A DNA stretch of 18,460 nucleotides from NCBI GenBank assembly GCA_946481205.1, contig CAMLNB010000048.1:1-18460 (forward strand), given 5' to 3'. The notes below the pieces were generated by a model. That model was not told the DNA's origin and did not search any database. It saw only the letters and a program-made list of their open reading frames with translations. The stretch comes from an uncultured Kangiella sp. GTDB lineage: Bacteria > Pseudomonadota > Gammaproteobacteria > Enterobacterales > DSM-103792. Below, in pieces: positions 1 through 5,783 of the stretch; the stretch's first letter is position 1; every line of letters starts with the position of its first letter. A program made the position numbers and the translations under genes.

Positions 1-14
1 GGTGGGCTGGTGCC

Positions 15-44
15 CCGAATTTATTCGGTGCAATAAATTGCACC
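15..44. repeat. Pair of overlapping perfect palindromes, REP-like
   Basis: Two perfect inverted repeats lie side by side. CCGAAT-TT-ATTCGG spans 15-28 and GGTGCAAT-AA-ATTGCACC spans 27-44, sharing two bases, followed by CCTACGC. The second resembles the intergenic REP-type palindromes built on GGTGCAAT/ATTGCACC plus a CCTACG flank that are scattered through many proteobacterial genomes; the family assignment is from memory. Lying upstream of the first gene, it argues against that gene starting at the window edge. Confidence 0.5.
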
Positions 45-76
45 CTACGCTTGCTATGACTGGACTGAAAATAGAC

Positions 77-568
77 ATGGTGAAGTCAAGAAAGGGTAAG
101 TTGGCGCTTGAGCCTGGCTCAGTCTATGCGGTTAAACTTAATGACGGGGCTTTCGCTTTTGGTGTTTTGTGTTCAGGCAATGAGGTCACATTTCTTGGAT
201 TTAAATCCGAGTCGTCTGCCGTGCCGGCGACTCTTCTCGGTGAGGCGATTGCTTTCCGCATTCCAGTTGCAAAGGATGTGCTTGAGGATGGGGGCTGGCC
301 TATAGTCGGGAACGTGGAACTTCCAGAGAGTTACCGTAAGCCAGGGAGGTATTTGCATAAGCCAATAGGCTTCACGCAATGTTTTGTCTACAGCGACGGT
401 AAATCTGTTCCAGCGAAAGCAGAGGATGAGTTGTTTGGTCTAGAGGTGCTATCTACATGGTTTGCGTTTCATGTAGAGGAACGGCTAGAAAGCTTCTTCA
501 TTGGGAAGAAGAGTAAATTTGATGTGGCCATCCGGAAGCAGCTTGGATTACCTGTCGATCCTGTGTAA
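77..568 (+). CDS. Imm26-like immunity protein
   Basis: Soluble protein of 163 residues from the ATG at 77, with no signal peptide or membrane segment. The N-terminal stretch (about residues 10-30, PGSVYAVKLNDGAFAFGVLC) matches the opening of Immunity protein 26-type domains, a beta strand of the form 'GdvyaIpL.dG.ya.G.vl'. The middle (GGWPIVGNVELP and KPIGFTQCFVYSDG) matches the later W-x-I-x-G and Cys-containing strands. Imm26 proteins are thought to neutralise polymorphic or contact-dependent toxins in the cytoplasm. The frame is open back to a GTG at position 2, and ATGs at 56 and 77 are possible. I prefer 77 because the upstream DNA is palindromic and homology appears to begin after it, although its ribosome site is weak. 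No toxin is visible in the window; one could lie to the left. Family call moderate, coding call good. Confidence 0.6.
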   Translation: MVKSRKGKLALEPGSVYAVKLNDGAFAFGVLCSGNEVTFLGFKSESSAVPATLLGEAIAFRIPVAKDVLEDGGWPIVGNVELPESYRKPGRYLHKPIGFTQCFVYSDGKSVPAKAEDELFGLEVLSTWFAFHVEERLESFFIGKKSKFDVAIRKQLGLPVDPV

Positions 569-591
569 CGCGCGTAATGCGGATCACCTTT

Positions 592-624
592 AGCGTGGAT
601 TCGCGAATCAATCCGTCATCTCAT
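592..624. repeat. Intergenic repeat copy A
   Basis: A 33-nt segment just after the Imm26-like gene matches 1021-1053, just after the next gene, at roughly 24 of 33 positions. The shared core is TTCGCGAA-x-CAATCC followed by CAT. TTCGCGAA is itself palindromic. It looks like a degenerate member of the REP-type family also seen at 1082-1111. Confidence 0.4.
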
Positions 625-740
625 CAGCGGTGTACGGTTCGTGATTTGATATGGTGGCTTGTCACTTTGGCCAGAAACTAATCGCGCCATTTTGATATGG
701 AAAAACAATTCAAACGTGATGATTAGCGAGGCTGAGTTAA

Positions 741-992
741 ATGTTGCTGGTTTTAATTTTTGCTTTTCTCGGTGTTGTTTTGCTTCTTGGTGCGCTTGTG
801 GTTCATCAAAGCATAAAGAAAGAGGGGCGTTGGGGGATTCGTTTTGGTGCGCCACCAACGTGTCCGCGATGCTCAAACGAGTTGCCAGTGACACGGTTTC
901 CCACCGATGAGCACGAGGCTTTATGGGGTGGGTGGACCTGTGCTTGTGGAGCAAAGCTCGACAAGTGGGGTAAAGAGCGACTGCGCAGGTGA
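741..992 (+). CDS. Small membrane-anchored zinc-ribbon protein, function unknown
   Basis: An 83-residue protein starting at ATG 741, with GAGG at 728-731 nine bases upstream. Residues 2-22 are an uninterrupted hydrophobic segment (LLVLIFAFLGVVLLLGALVV), probably a single N-terminal anchor. The cytoplasmic part carries CPRC (Cys41, Cys44), then ALWGGWTC (Cys67), then ACG (Cys69), then LDKWGKERLRR. This resembles conserved hypothetical proteins with a CPxC...GGWTCPxCG...DxWGR layout, a zinc-ribbon-like fold of unknown role. The second knuckle here reads C-A-C rather than the expected CxxC, so metal binding is not certain. The gene is flanked by REP-like sequence on both sides and is convergent with the FMN reductase. 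No specific function is proposed. Confidence 0.7.
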   Translation: MLLVLIFAFLGVVLLLGALVVHQSIKKEGRWGIRFGAPPTCPRCSNELPVTRFPTDEHEALWGGWTCACGAKLDKWGKERLRR

Positions 993-1020
993 CGCCTAAG
1001 CCGGTTTAACGGCTCGGCGC

Positions 1021-1053
1021 AGAGTGCGTTCGCGAAGCAATCCACCATTTTAC
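1021..1053. repeat. Intergenic repeat copy B
   Basis: The second copy of the segment at 592-624, with core TTCGCGAAGCAATCCACCAT. It sits 28 bases after the stop of the zinc-ribbon gene, a position equivalent to copy A after the preceding gene. Confidence 0.4.
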
Positions 1054-1081
1054 TTGCGATGCATGGGGCGAGATTCGAAGT

Positions 1082-1111
1082 GGCGGATTGTCGCTGCGCG
1101 CCGAATCCACC
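1082..1111. repeat. REP-like imperfect palindrome
   Basis: GGCGGATTG and GAATCCACC form imperfect 9-bp arms (7 of 9 pair) around a GC-rich centre (TCGCTGCGCGCC), followed by CTAG. It lies at the convergent junction of the zinc-ribbon gene and the FMN reductase, a usual place for REP elements. No other coding or regulatory content is seen in 993-1117. Confidence 0.4.
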
Positions 1112-1117
1112 CTAGCT

Positions 1118-1696
1118 TCACTCCGTCTGTCGTGCCGTGCTCAGCTGCGCCATCGCCGCTACCAGCTTTTCCAATCTCGCCTGTTGCTTGCCATCGACGA
1201 ACGCACCGGTGTCGGTAAACGCCGTGTCGGCATTGCCGACGGTCATCATGTCGGGCCAGGTCAGGACGCCGAGGCGGCTGATGATGTCGCGCAGGTGGTT
1301 CAGACCGCGGACGCCGCCGAACGGGCCGGGCGACGCGGCGATCAGCAGGGCTGTTTTGTCTTTGAATGGCACCATGCCGCTTTCAGTGCCGTCGGCGCGC
1401 GATAGCCAGTCAATGGTGTTTTTCAGCAGCGACGATACCGAGCTGTTGTTTTCCGGTGAGGCGATGATCAGCGCTTGATGGCTTTTGAACAGCGCTTTCA
1501 GTTTCTTGCCGTTTTCAGGAATGCCGGTCGCGGCTTCTTCATCGCCGTGGTAGATGGGCATCGGGTAATCGTTCAGATCGATGTAGGTCACTTCAGCACC
1601 GGCCTTTTCGGCAGCGGCGGCGGCGAGACGGGCGAGTTTTTTGTTCAGTGAGTCGCGGCGGGCGCTGCCGGCGAAGACGAGGACTTTGATGGTCAT
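1118..1696 (-). CDS. NADPH-dependent FMN reductase family protein
   Basis: A 192-residue flavodoxin-fold protein of the ArsH/ChrR/azoreductase-like NADPH:FMN reductase family. These cytosolic flavoenzymes transfer two electrons from NAD(P)H to quinones, chromate, azo compounds or free flavin. Evidence is the N-terminal FMN phosphate loop GSARRDSLN (residues 10-18), the second flavin-contact segment SPENN followed by LLKNTIDWLSR (80-100), and ASPGPFGG (121-128). In most relatives the second motif reads PEYN; here the Tyr is Asn83, which could alter the flavin environment. The start has AGGAAG about 8 bases upstream. The gene is in line with OsmC, DoxX and pirin but separated from OsmC by 166 bp with a composite repeat and a short palindrome, so it may have its own promoter. 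Length is normal for the family. Confidence 0.88.
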   Translation of the reverse strand: MTIKVLVFAGSARRDSLNKKLARLAAAAAEKAGAEVTYIDLNDYPMPIYHGDEEAATGIPENGKKLKALFKSHQALIIASPENNSSVSSLLKNTIDWLSRADGTESGMVPFKDKTALLIAASPGPFGGVRGLNHLRDIISRLGVLTWPDMMTVGNADTAFTDTGAFVDGKQQARLEKLVAAMAQLSTARQTE

Positions 1697-1716
1697 GAGT
1701 TCTTCCTATCCGTCGA

Positions 1717-1729
1717 ACAATCTGATTGT
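1717..1729 (-). promoter_or_regulatory. Perfect palindrome ahead of the FMN reductase, possible operator
   Basis: ACAATC-T-GATTGT, with 6-bp arms, ends 20 bases upstream of the FMN reductase start codon. A compact dyad in this position could be a repressor or activator site. No convincing -10/-35 pair was found around it and the motif is not one I can assign to a regulator. Confidence 0.3.
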
Positions 1730-1775
1730 GAAAAATCCGAGTGAGTCCTGAGGTGTCATTCGCCAACCACCCCCA

Positions 1776-1861
1776 ACCCCGCCCGGTCAAACCCGGAGGG
1801 TTTGGCGCTCCGCAGGCGCTCAGTGCATTGGCACTGAGCTCCACCCTTGACAAGGCGGGGT
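1776..1861. repeat. Composite GC-rich hairpin element, REP/BIME-like
   Basis: The outer arms ACCCCGCC (1776-1783) and GGCGGGGT (1854-1861) are complementary. Inside are CAAACCC-GGA-GGGTTTG (1788-1804) and a perfect 9-bp stem GCTCAGTGC-ATTG-GCACTGAGC (1818-1839). It ends one base before the OsmC stop codon, so it may also act as a 3' stabiliser or attenuator for the OsmC message. No U-run follows, so it is not a standard intrinsic terminator. Confidence 0.55.
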
Positions 1862-1862
1862 C

Positions 1863-2252
1863 TCAATCGGTCAATGCGGTATCGATAAGGATTTTACCGC
1901 TCAGAATTCTGTGGATGGGGCATTTGTTGGCAATGGCGAGCAGTTGCTCGCGCTGAGCGTGGTCGAGGTCACCGATCAGCGTGATGCGGCGCACCAGTGT
2001 GGTGGTGCCATCGGCGGATTGTTCATCCATTTGTACTTGCACATCTTGCAGCGGCCAGTTCTTGCGTTTGGCGTACATATGCAGGGTCAGCGCGGTGCAG
2101 CTGCCGAGGGCGGCGCCGAGCAGGGCATGCGGATCGGGGCCGGCATCGTCGCCGCCGAGTTCGGTGCTGACGTCGCTGAACCAGTGGTGTTGATTGAACT
2201 GAAGGTGTTGCTTCAGTTTGCCATCGCTGGCTTTGCGGACGGTGACGGTCAT
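1863..2252 (-). CDS. OsmC/Ohr-family peroxiredoxin-like protein
   Basis: A 129-residue OsmC-fold protein. Such cytosolic proteins form dimers and reduce organic hydroperoxides through two cysteines. Both are present: Cys52 in LGSCTALTLHMYAKRK (50-64) and Cys111 in ANKCPIHRIL (108-117). GDLDHAQREQLL (95-106) is the usual linker of the YhfA/OsmC-like subgroup. The start is the ATG at 2252, preceded by AAGGA; the frame stays open upstream to 2336, but that extension enters a repeat and has no family match. It is one of four same-strand stress-type genes (pirin, DoxX, OsmC, FMN reductase). The 192-bp gap to DoxX contains a hairpin repeat, so co-transcription is possible but not shown. Confidence 0.9.
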   Translation of the reverse strand: MTVTVRKASDGKLKQHLQFNQHHWFSDVSTELGGDDAGPDPHALLGAALGSCTALTLHMYAKRKNWPLQDVQVQMDEQSADGTTTLVRRITLIGDLDHAQREQLLAIANKCPIHRILSGKILIDTALTD

Positions 2253-2336
2253 GGTGGCGTCCTTGTGGTGGGGGTTGAAACATCGATTCGCAAACGGGAT
2301 CCGAGATAGCGAGCAGTTTCTCGTATGTGCCCCCAC

Positions 2337-2398
2337 CCCGGCCCTCCCCCTGGCAGGGGAGGGAGAGTGTGCCTCCCCGGTAATGGGGGGAGGCCGGG
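2337..2398. repeat. Second composite GC-rich hairpin element
   Basis: Two adjacent hairpins, CCCTCCCC/GGGGAGGG (2342-2363) and GCCTCCCC/GGGGAGGC (2371-2394), are enclosed by CCCGGCC (2337-2343) and GGCCGGG (2392-2398). The architecture of tandem stems inside complementary outer arms is like the element at 1776-1861, although the sequence differs. It lies between DoxX and OsmC. Confidence 0.5.
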
Positions 2399-2444
2399 TC
2401 AGGAGAATTGACGCTCGGAATTCGATGCCAATTCGCGACTGCTA

Positions 2445-2843
2445 TTACTTCCGCTTGTCGAGTGCAAATGCACCGGCACCGTGTTGGGTGATCAGCAGCA
2501 GACCGCCGGCGATGGCGAGGTTCTTCATGAACATGATCATCTGGATTTGATCAGCCGGTTGGTAGTGGAACAGCACGGCCGAGATCAGGCTGAAGCCGGC
2601 CAGTGCAAACGCGGCGAGGCGTGCCTGGAAGCCGATCAGCAACAGCAGGCCGCCACCGAGTTCGGTAATGATGACCAGCGGCAGCAACGCACCGGGTACG
2701 CCCATCGCTTCCATGTAACCTTGGGTGCCAGCGTAAGCCTGGGCGCCGATTTTGCTCCAGCCGGCCATGATGAAAATGTAGGCGAGCAGCACGCGGCTGG
2801 CGATGTTGAAGTACGGCGACAGTTTGTCAAAAAGGGTGTTCAT
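2445..2843 (-). CDS. DoxX/YqjF-family inner-membrane protein
   Basis: A 132-residue, four-helix membrane protein of the DoxX/YphA family. Predicted membrane segments are about 13-30, 50-71, 76-93 and 104-121. Family signatures are AGWSKI after helix 1 (27-32), ITELGGGLLLLIGFQAR (59-75) and FMKNLAIAGGLLL (105-117). Family members are associated with redox and thiol homeostasis or electron transfer to quinones, and in E. coli yqjF is activated by YhaJ in response to nitroaromatic breakdown products. Here the gene follows pirin by 57 bp on the same strand, with a YhaJ-like LysR gene divergent beyond pirin, so the same logic is likely. GGAGA lies 7 bases before the ATG. Length is typical. Confidence 0.88.
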   Translation of the reverse strand: MNTLFDKLSPYFNIASRVLLAYIFIMAGWSKIGAQAYAGTQGYMEAMGVPGALLPLVIITELGGGLLLLIGFQARLAAFALAGFSLISAVLFHYQPADQIQMIMFMKNLAIAGGLLLITQHGAGAFALDKRK

Positions 2844-2900
2844 AACAGTTTCTCCGGATAAAGGTTGAGTAAGGTTTGCCGTAGCGGCTGTTTGGCCTGC

Positions 2901-3602
2901 TTATCGAGCCAAGTCGAACAACAGCACTTCAGCCGCTTGGCCTTGTTCCAACTGAAGCGTTTTTTCATCAAGCAATTTCAGCGCATCGCCGGCTTGCAGG
3001 CGTTGACCGTTGACGGTCACGGCGCCTTCGGCAACGTGCAGGTAATACTGGCGGTCGGCGCGCAACTCGCGCGTTTCGCTTTCACTGCCGTCGAACAGGC
3101 CAGCGGAGATGATCACGTCCTGATGCACCGTGACGATGTTTTCCCCGCCCTGCCGGCTGGCGATCACGCGCAAGGTGCCGCGCTTTTCTGCCTCCGGCAC
3201 GCTGACTTGTTCGTAGCTCGGTTCCAGCCCGCTGCGCTCCGGAAAAATCCAGATCTGCAGAAAGTGCACCGACTCTTTGTCCGAGGCGTTGAACTCGCTG
3301 TGCACGACGCCGGTGCCGGCGCTCATCCGCTGGACATCGCCGCGGCGGATCACCGAGCCAGTGCCCATCGAGTCCTTGTGCTGCAGACCACCGGACAAGA
3401 CATAGCTGATGATTTCCATGTCGCGGTGCGGGTGCGGGGCAAAACCGCCGCGTGGGGCCACGGTGTCATCGTTCAGCACACGCAGGGTGCCGAAGCGAAT
3501 ATGCGCCGGGTCCTGGTACTCAGCAAAGGAAAAGCTGTGCCAGCTATTCAGCCAACCGTGGTTGGCATGGCCGCGTTCGGCAGCAGGGCGTAGCGTAATC
3601 AT
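2901..3602 (-). CDS. Pirin family protein, YhhW-type (quercetin dioxygenase-like)
   Basis: A 233-residue bicupin, close in length and sequence style to E. coli YhhW, a pirin with quercetin 2,3-dioxygenase activity in vitro. The iron site appears intact: His57 and His59 in PHPHRDMEIISYVLSG, and His101 and Glu103 in GTGVVHSEFN. The N-terminal RGHANHGWLNSWHSFSFA (10-27) is diagnostic. The start at 3602 has a perfect AGGAGG just upstream; the frame is open to 3686 but that extension would cover the predicted promoter. It is first in a unit with DoxX and divergent from a LysR regulator whose likely binding site lies at 3732-3746. The physiological substrate is unknown; an aromatic, quinone or flavonoid compound is plausible. 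Confidence 0.92.
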   Translation of the reverse strand: MITLRPAAERGHANHGWLNSWHSFSFAEYQDPAHIRFGTLRVLNDDTVAPRGGFAPHPHRDMEIISYVLSGGLQHKDSMGTGSVIRRGDVQRMSAGTGVVHSEFNASDKESVHFLQIWIFPERSGLEPSYEQVSVPEAEKRGTLRVIASRQGGENIVTVHQDVIISAGLFDGSESETRELRADRQYYLHVAEGAVTVNGQRLQAGDALKLLDEKTLQLEQGQAAEVLLFDLAR

Positions 3603-3681
3603 GGTGCCTCCTTCAAATTTACTGGCCTTTCTGAGTTGGTGACTTTTCGCTGCCAACCCAGTCGTGCTCGGGATGGGAGGC

Positions 3682-3687
3682 ATCATA
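3682..3687 (-). promoter_or_regulatory. Predicted -10 box of the pirin-DoxX promoter
   Basis: TATGAT on the minus strand, 79 bases upstream of the pirin ATG. No good -35 hexamer is found 16-18 bases further upstream, as expected for an activator-dependent promoter. The implied start site near 3675 places the LysR-type dyad at about -64, the usual position for LysR activation. Confidence 0.4.
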
Positions 3688-3731
3688 GACGGGTTTGCCG
3701 GCGAGTAGGCTGAGCAGATTTGACGGCCTTA

Positions 3732-3746
3732 TTCAGTTAGACTGAA
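3732..3746. promoter_or_regulatory. LysR-type operator between pirin and its regulator
   Basis: TTCAGT-TAG-ACTGAA is a perfect 6-bp dyad containing the T-N11-A LysR signature (T3733 to A3745). It is 33 bases before the LysR start codon, so it could serve both autoregulation and activation of the divergent pirin-DoxX unit. Confidence 0.6.
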
Positions 3747-3779
3747 CGACAGCATGCACCCCACCCTGGAGCCAGCCCC

Positions 3780-4724
3780 ATGAAACTGACCCTCGATGCC
3801 CTGCTGGTGCTCGATGCCATCGACCGCAAAGGCAGCTTTGCCGCCGCTGCCGACGAAATGAACCGGGTGCCCTCGGCCGTGACCTATGTGGTCCGCAAGC
3901 TGGAAGAGGATCTGGATGTGCTGCTGTTCGACCGCAGCGGCCACCGCGCCAAGCTGACCGTGGCCGGCAAGGAGCTGCTGGAACAGGGCCGGCAACTGCT
4001 CAATGCCGCTGGCGATCTGGAATGCCGGGTCAAGCGGGTCGCGACCGGTTGGGAGACCGAGCTGCGCATCGCTTTCGACACCGTGGTGCCGATCGAGTCG
4101 CTCTATCCCCTGGTCGCACGGTTTTATGCCGAAGGCCACGCGACCCGGATACGCCTGCAGGAAGAAGTGCTCGGCGGCGCTTGGGAAGCGATGAAATTCG
4201 GCCGTGCCGATCTGGTGGTGGGCGCCTCCGGCGAGGTGCCATCCGGCGTTGAATACAAAGCGATTCCGATTGGTGAAATCGACATGGTGTTTGCGGTGGC
4301 GCCGAGCCACCCGCTCGCCAAGGCCAAGGAACCCATTGCGCTCAGCGAACTGCAACAACACCGCGTCGTAGCCGTGGCTGACTCCTCACGCAATCTGCCG
4401 CCGCGCACGTTCGGCATCCTCGATGGCCAAGACACGCTGACGGTGCCGAGCATGCAAGCAAAAATTGCCGCGCAGATCGCCGGGCTCGGTATTGGCAATG
4501 TCTTTCGTCACCAAGCGCAATGCCATCTCAACAGTGGCGCCTTGCTCGAAAAACAAGTCGAGCGGCCCAAGCCGATTGCACCGCTGTATTTGCTGACGCC
4601 GAAACGGCTCGATGGCAAAGCGTTGCAATGGTGGGTCGAGGCGCTGAAAGATCCGGTCTGGTGGCAAGGCTGGACCACCGCCAGTGCAGTGGCTGCCACC
4701 AGCGTGCAAGCCGCGCGCAAATAA
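3780..4724 (+). CDS. LysR-family transcriptional regulator, YhaJ-like
   Basis: A 314-residue LysR regulator. The winged helix-turn-helix is residues 4-63 (LTLDALLVLDAIDRKGSFAA..., with AAADEMNRVPSAVTYVVRKLEE as the recognition part and LFDRSGHRAKLT closing it). The periplasmic-binding-protein-like effector domain is about 90-295. The DNA-binding region closely recalls E. coli YhaJ (DAIDRxGSFAAAADEL.RVPSA...QKLEEELDVVLFDRSGHR). YhaJ responds to dihydroxylated aromatic or quinone-like products and activates yqjF, a DoxX gene, and in E. coli sits next to the pirin-like yhaK. Here both a pirin and a DoxX gene are the divergent neighbours. It starts at ATG 3780, with a GGAG seven bases upstream. 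It ends in a strong hairpin at 4722-4753. The likely role is activation of the pirin-DoxX unit on aromatic or electrophile stress; the effector is inferred. Confidence 0.9.
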   Translation: MKLTLDALLVLDAIDRKGSFAAAADEMNRVPSAVTYVVRKLEEDLDVLLFDRSGHRAKLTVAGKELLEQGRQLLNAAGDLECRVKRVATGWETELRIAFDTVVPIESLYPLVARFYAEGHATRIRLQEEVLGGAWEAMKFGRADLVVGASGEVPSGVEYKAIPIGEIDMVFAVAPSHPLAKAKEPIALSELQQHRVVAVADSSRNLPPRTFGILDGQDTLTVPSMQAKIAAQIAGLGIGNVFRHQAQCHLNSGALLEKQVERPKPIAPLYLLTPKRLDGKALQWWVEALKDPVWWQGWTTASAVAATSVQAARK

Positions 4725-4753
4725 ACATGGCGGGATTGCTCCCGCCATGTTTA
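4722..4753. terminator. Bidirectional hairpin between convergent genes
   Basis: A perfect 14-bp stem from the LysR stop codon onward (TAAACATGGCGGGA / TCCCGCCATGTTTA) with a 4-nt loop TTGC. It has A-rich and T-rich ends on both strands but only a three-base T-run, so it is a plausible, not ideal, intrinsic terminator for the LysR gene and the convergent methyltransferase gene. Confidence 0.7.
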
Positions 4754-4778
4754 CTACCCGGCAGCATAACGCCGCTTT

Positions 4779-5762
4779 TCAAACCAACACTGTAGTGCGG
4801 GCCGTTTGCGTTGCCCGCTGGCTGCCACAGAGCGCGGCACCAATCGCCGCAACATGACGGTGATCAGTGCCGCAGCAGCCACCGACCACGCGCAAGGCCG
4901 GTAGCAGCGCTTGCAGTTCGCGGTACTGCTGGCCGAGTTCGAACGGATTGCCGTCGTCAAGTTCGGTGCTCTCATCGAGTTCGGCATGGCTGCGTCGCGA
5001 GGCATTGGCACGCACACCGGCGATGCGCTGCAGCCAGCGTCCGTCCGCGTGCAGCTGATCGCGGAAATGATCCGGGTGAGCGCAGTTGATCATGTAATAC
5101 GCCGCGTAGTGATCGGTCAGTTCATCGGTGCGGACAATGGCAGCGGCCAGGCTTTCACCAGATGGCAGCCGGCCATCGGTTTCCAATGTGAACGACACCA
5201 CTACAGGCATGCGCCAATCGCGCGCTGCCAAAATCACACCGATGGCTTCTTCGACATAGTTCATGGTAAACACCGACACCAGATCGGCATCGGTGCTGGC
5301 GAAGGTGGCGATTTGCGCGCTGTGATAGGCGCGCGCTTCGTCAACGCTCATCATCCGCTCGGTGTGGTAGCCGTCGCCACGCGGGCCCAGGTTGCCACTG
5401 ATCACCATCGGGTGCTGCGGCGTTTCCCAGCGCTGGCGAATCTCCAGCATCAGACTGATTGCACGCCGGTTGGCATCGGCCAGCGTTTGCTCGTCATAAC
5501 CGAGCTTGCGGCCCCAATCGAGATTGGCGCGCCAGGTTGGCGCTTCCAAAACACAACCCATGTCGTGCTCACGCGCCAATTCGGCATGTTGCTCGTAGTA
5601 AGCGCGCAGCGTCGCCAAACCTTGCTCGGTTCGCAGCAGATCGAACGAGGCGAAGCAGGGCAGCTCGATGCCCTGATGGAAAATCAGCATCGTTTCGAGT
5701 CCGCTATCGGTCAGGAACAAACGGTCTTTCAGTTGCGGCAGGCGTTGCCGGTATTTGGCCAT
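4779..5762 (-). CDS. Homocysteine S-methyltransferase family protein
   Basis: A 327-residue TIM-barrel protein of the family that includes S-methylmethionine:homocysteine and betaine:homocysteine methyltransferases. The zinc ligands are in place: Cys227 in MINCAHPDHF, and Cys296/Cys297 in VVGGCCGTDHRH. The N-terminal TDSGLETML (18-26) corresponds to the family's TDGGLET homocysteine-binding segment, and ISGNLGPRGDGY (121-132) is the usual second motif. It transfers a methyl group to a zinc-bound thiolate; the donor cannot be read from sequence, and S-methylmethionine, betaine or dimethylated sulfur compounds are options. AAGGAG precedes the ATG. It is 21 bp downstream of the sterol-desaturase gene on the same strand, so the two are probably one transcript, with a GlxA-type regulator divergent upstream. 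The C-terminal tail after about residue 312 is not conserved. Confidence 0.88.
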   Translation of the reverse strand: MAKYRQRLPQLKDRLFLTDSGLETMLIFHQGIELPCFASFDLLRTEQGLATLRAYYEQHAELAREHDMGCVLEAPTWRANLDWGRKLGYDEQTLADANRRAISLMLEIRQRWETPQHPMVISGNLGPRGDGYHTERMMSVDEARAYHSAQIATFASTDADLVSVFTMNYVEEAIGVILAARDWRMPVVVSFTLETDGRLPSGESLAAAIVRTDELTDHYAAYYMINCAHPDHFRDQLHADGRWLQRIAGVRANASRRSHAELDESTELDDGNPFELGQQYRELQALLPALRVVGGCCGTDHRHVAAIGAALCGSQRATQTARTTVLV

Positions 5763-5783
5763 GGTCGTACTCCTTGGCAGAGA

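Noticed and set aside
616..954. 112-aa reading frame on the minus strand
   Set aside because: It overlaps the zinc-ribbon gene antisense, crosses the intergenic repeat, lacks a ribosome site and shows no domain-like pattern.
569..1010. Integron gene-cassette array with attC sites around the zinc-ribbon gene
   Set aside because: GTTAAAT at 735-741 and GTTTAAC near 1003-1010 fit fragments of the attC core patterns, but no complete R''/L''/L'/R' arrangement can be built in either gap, and no integrase is present.
2865..3593. 242-aa plus-strand reading frame
   Set aside because: It is the antisense shadow of the pirin gene, whose cupin motifs and ribosome site are clear.
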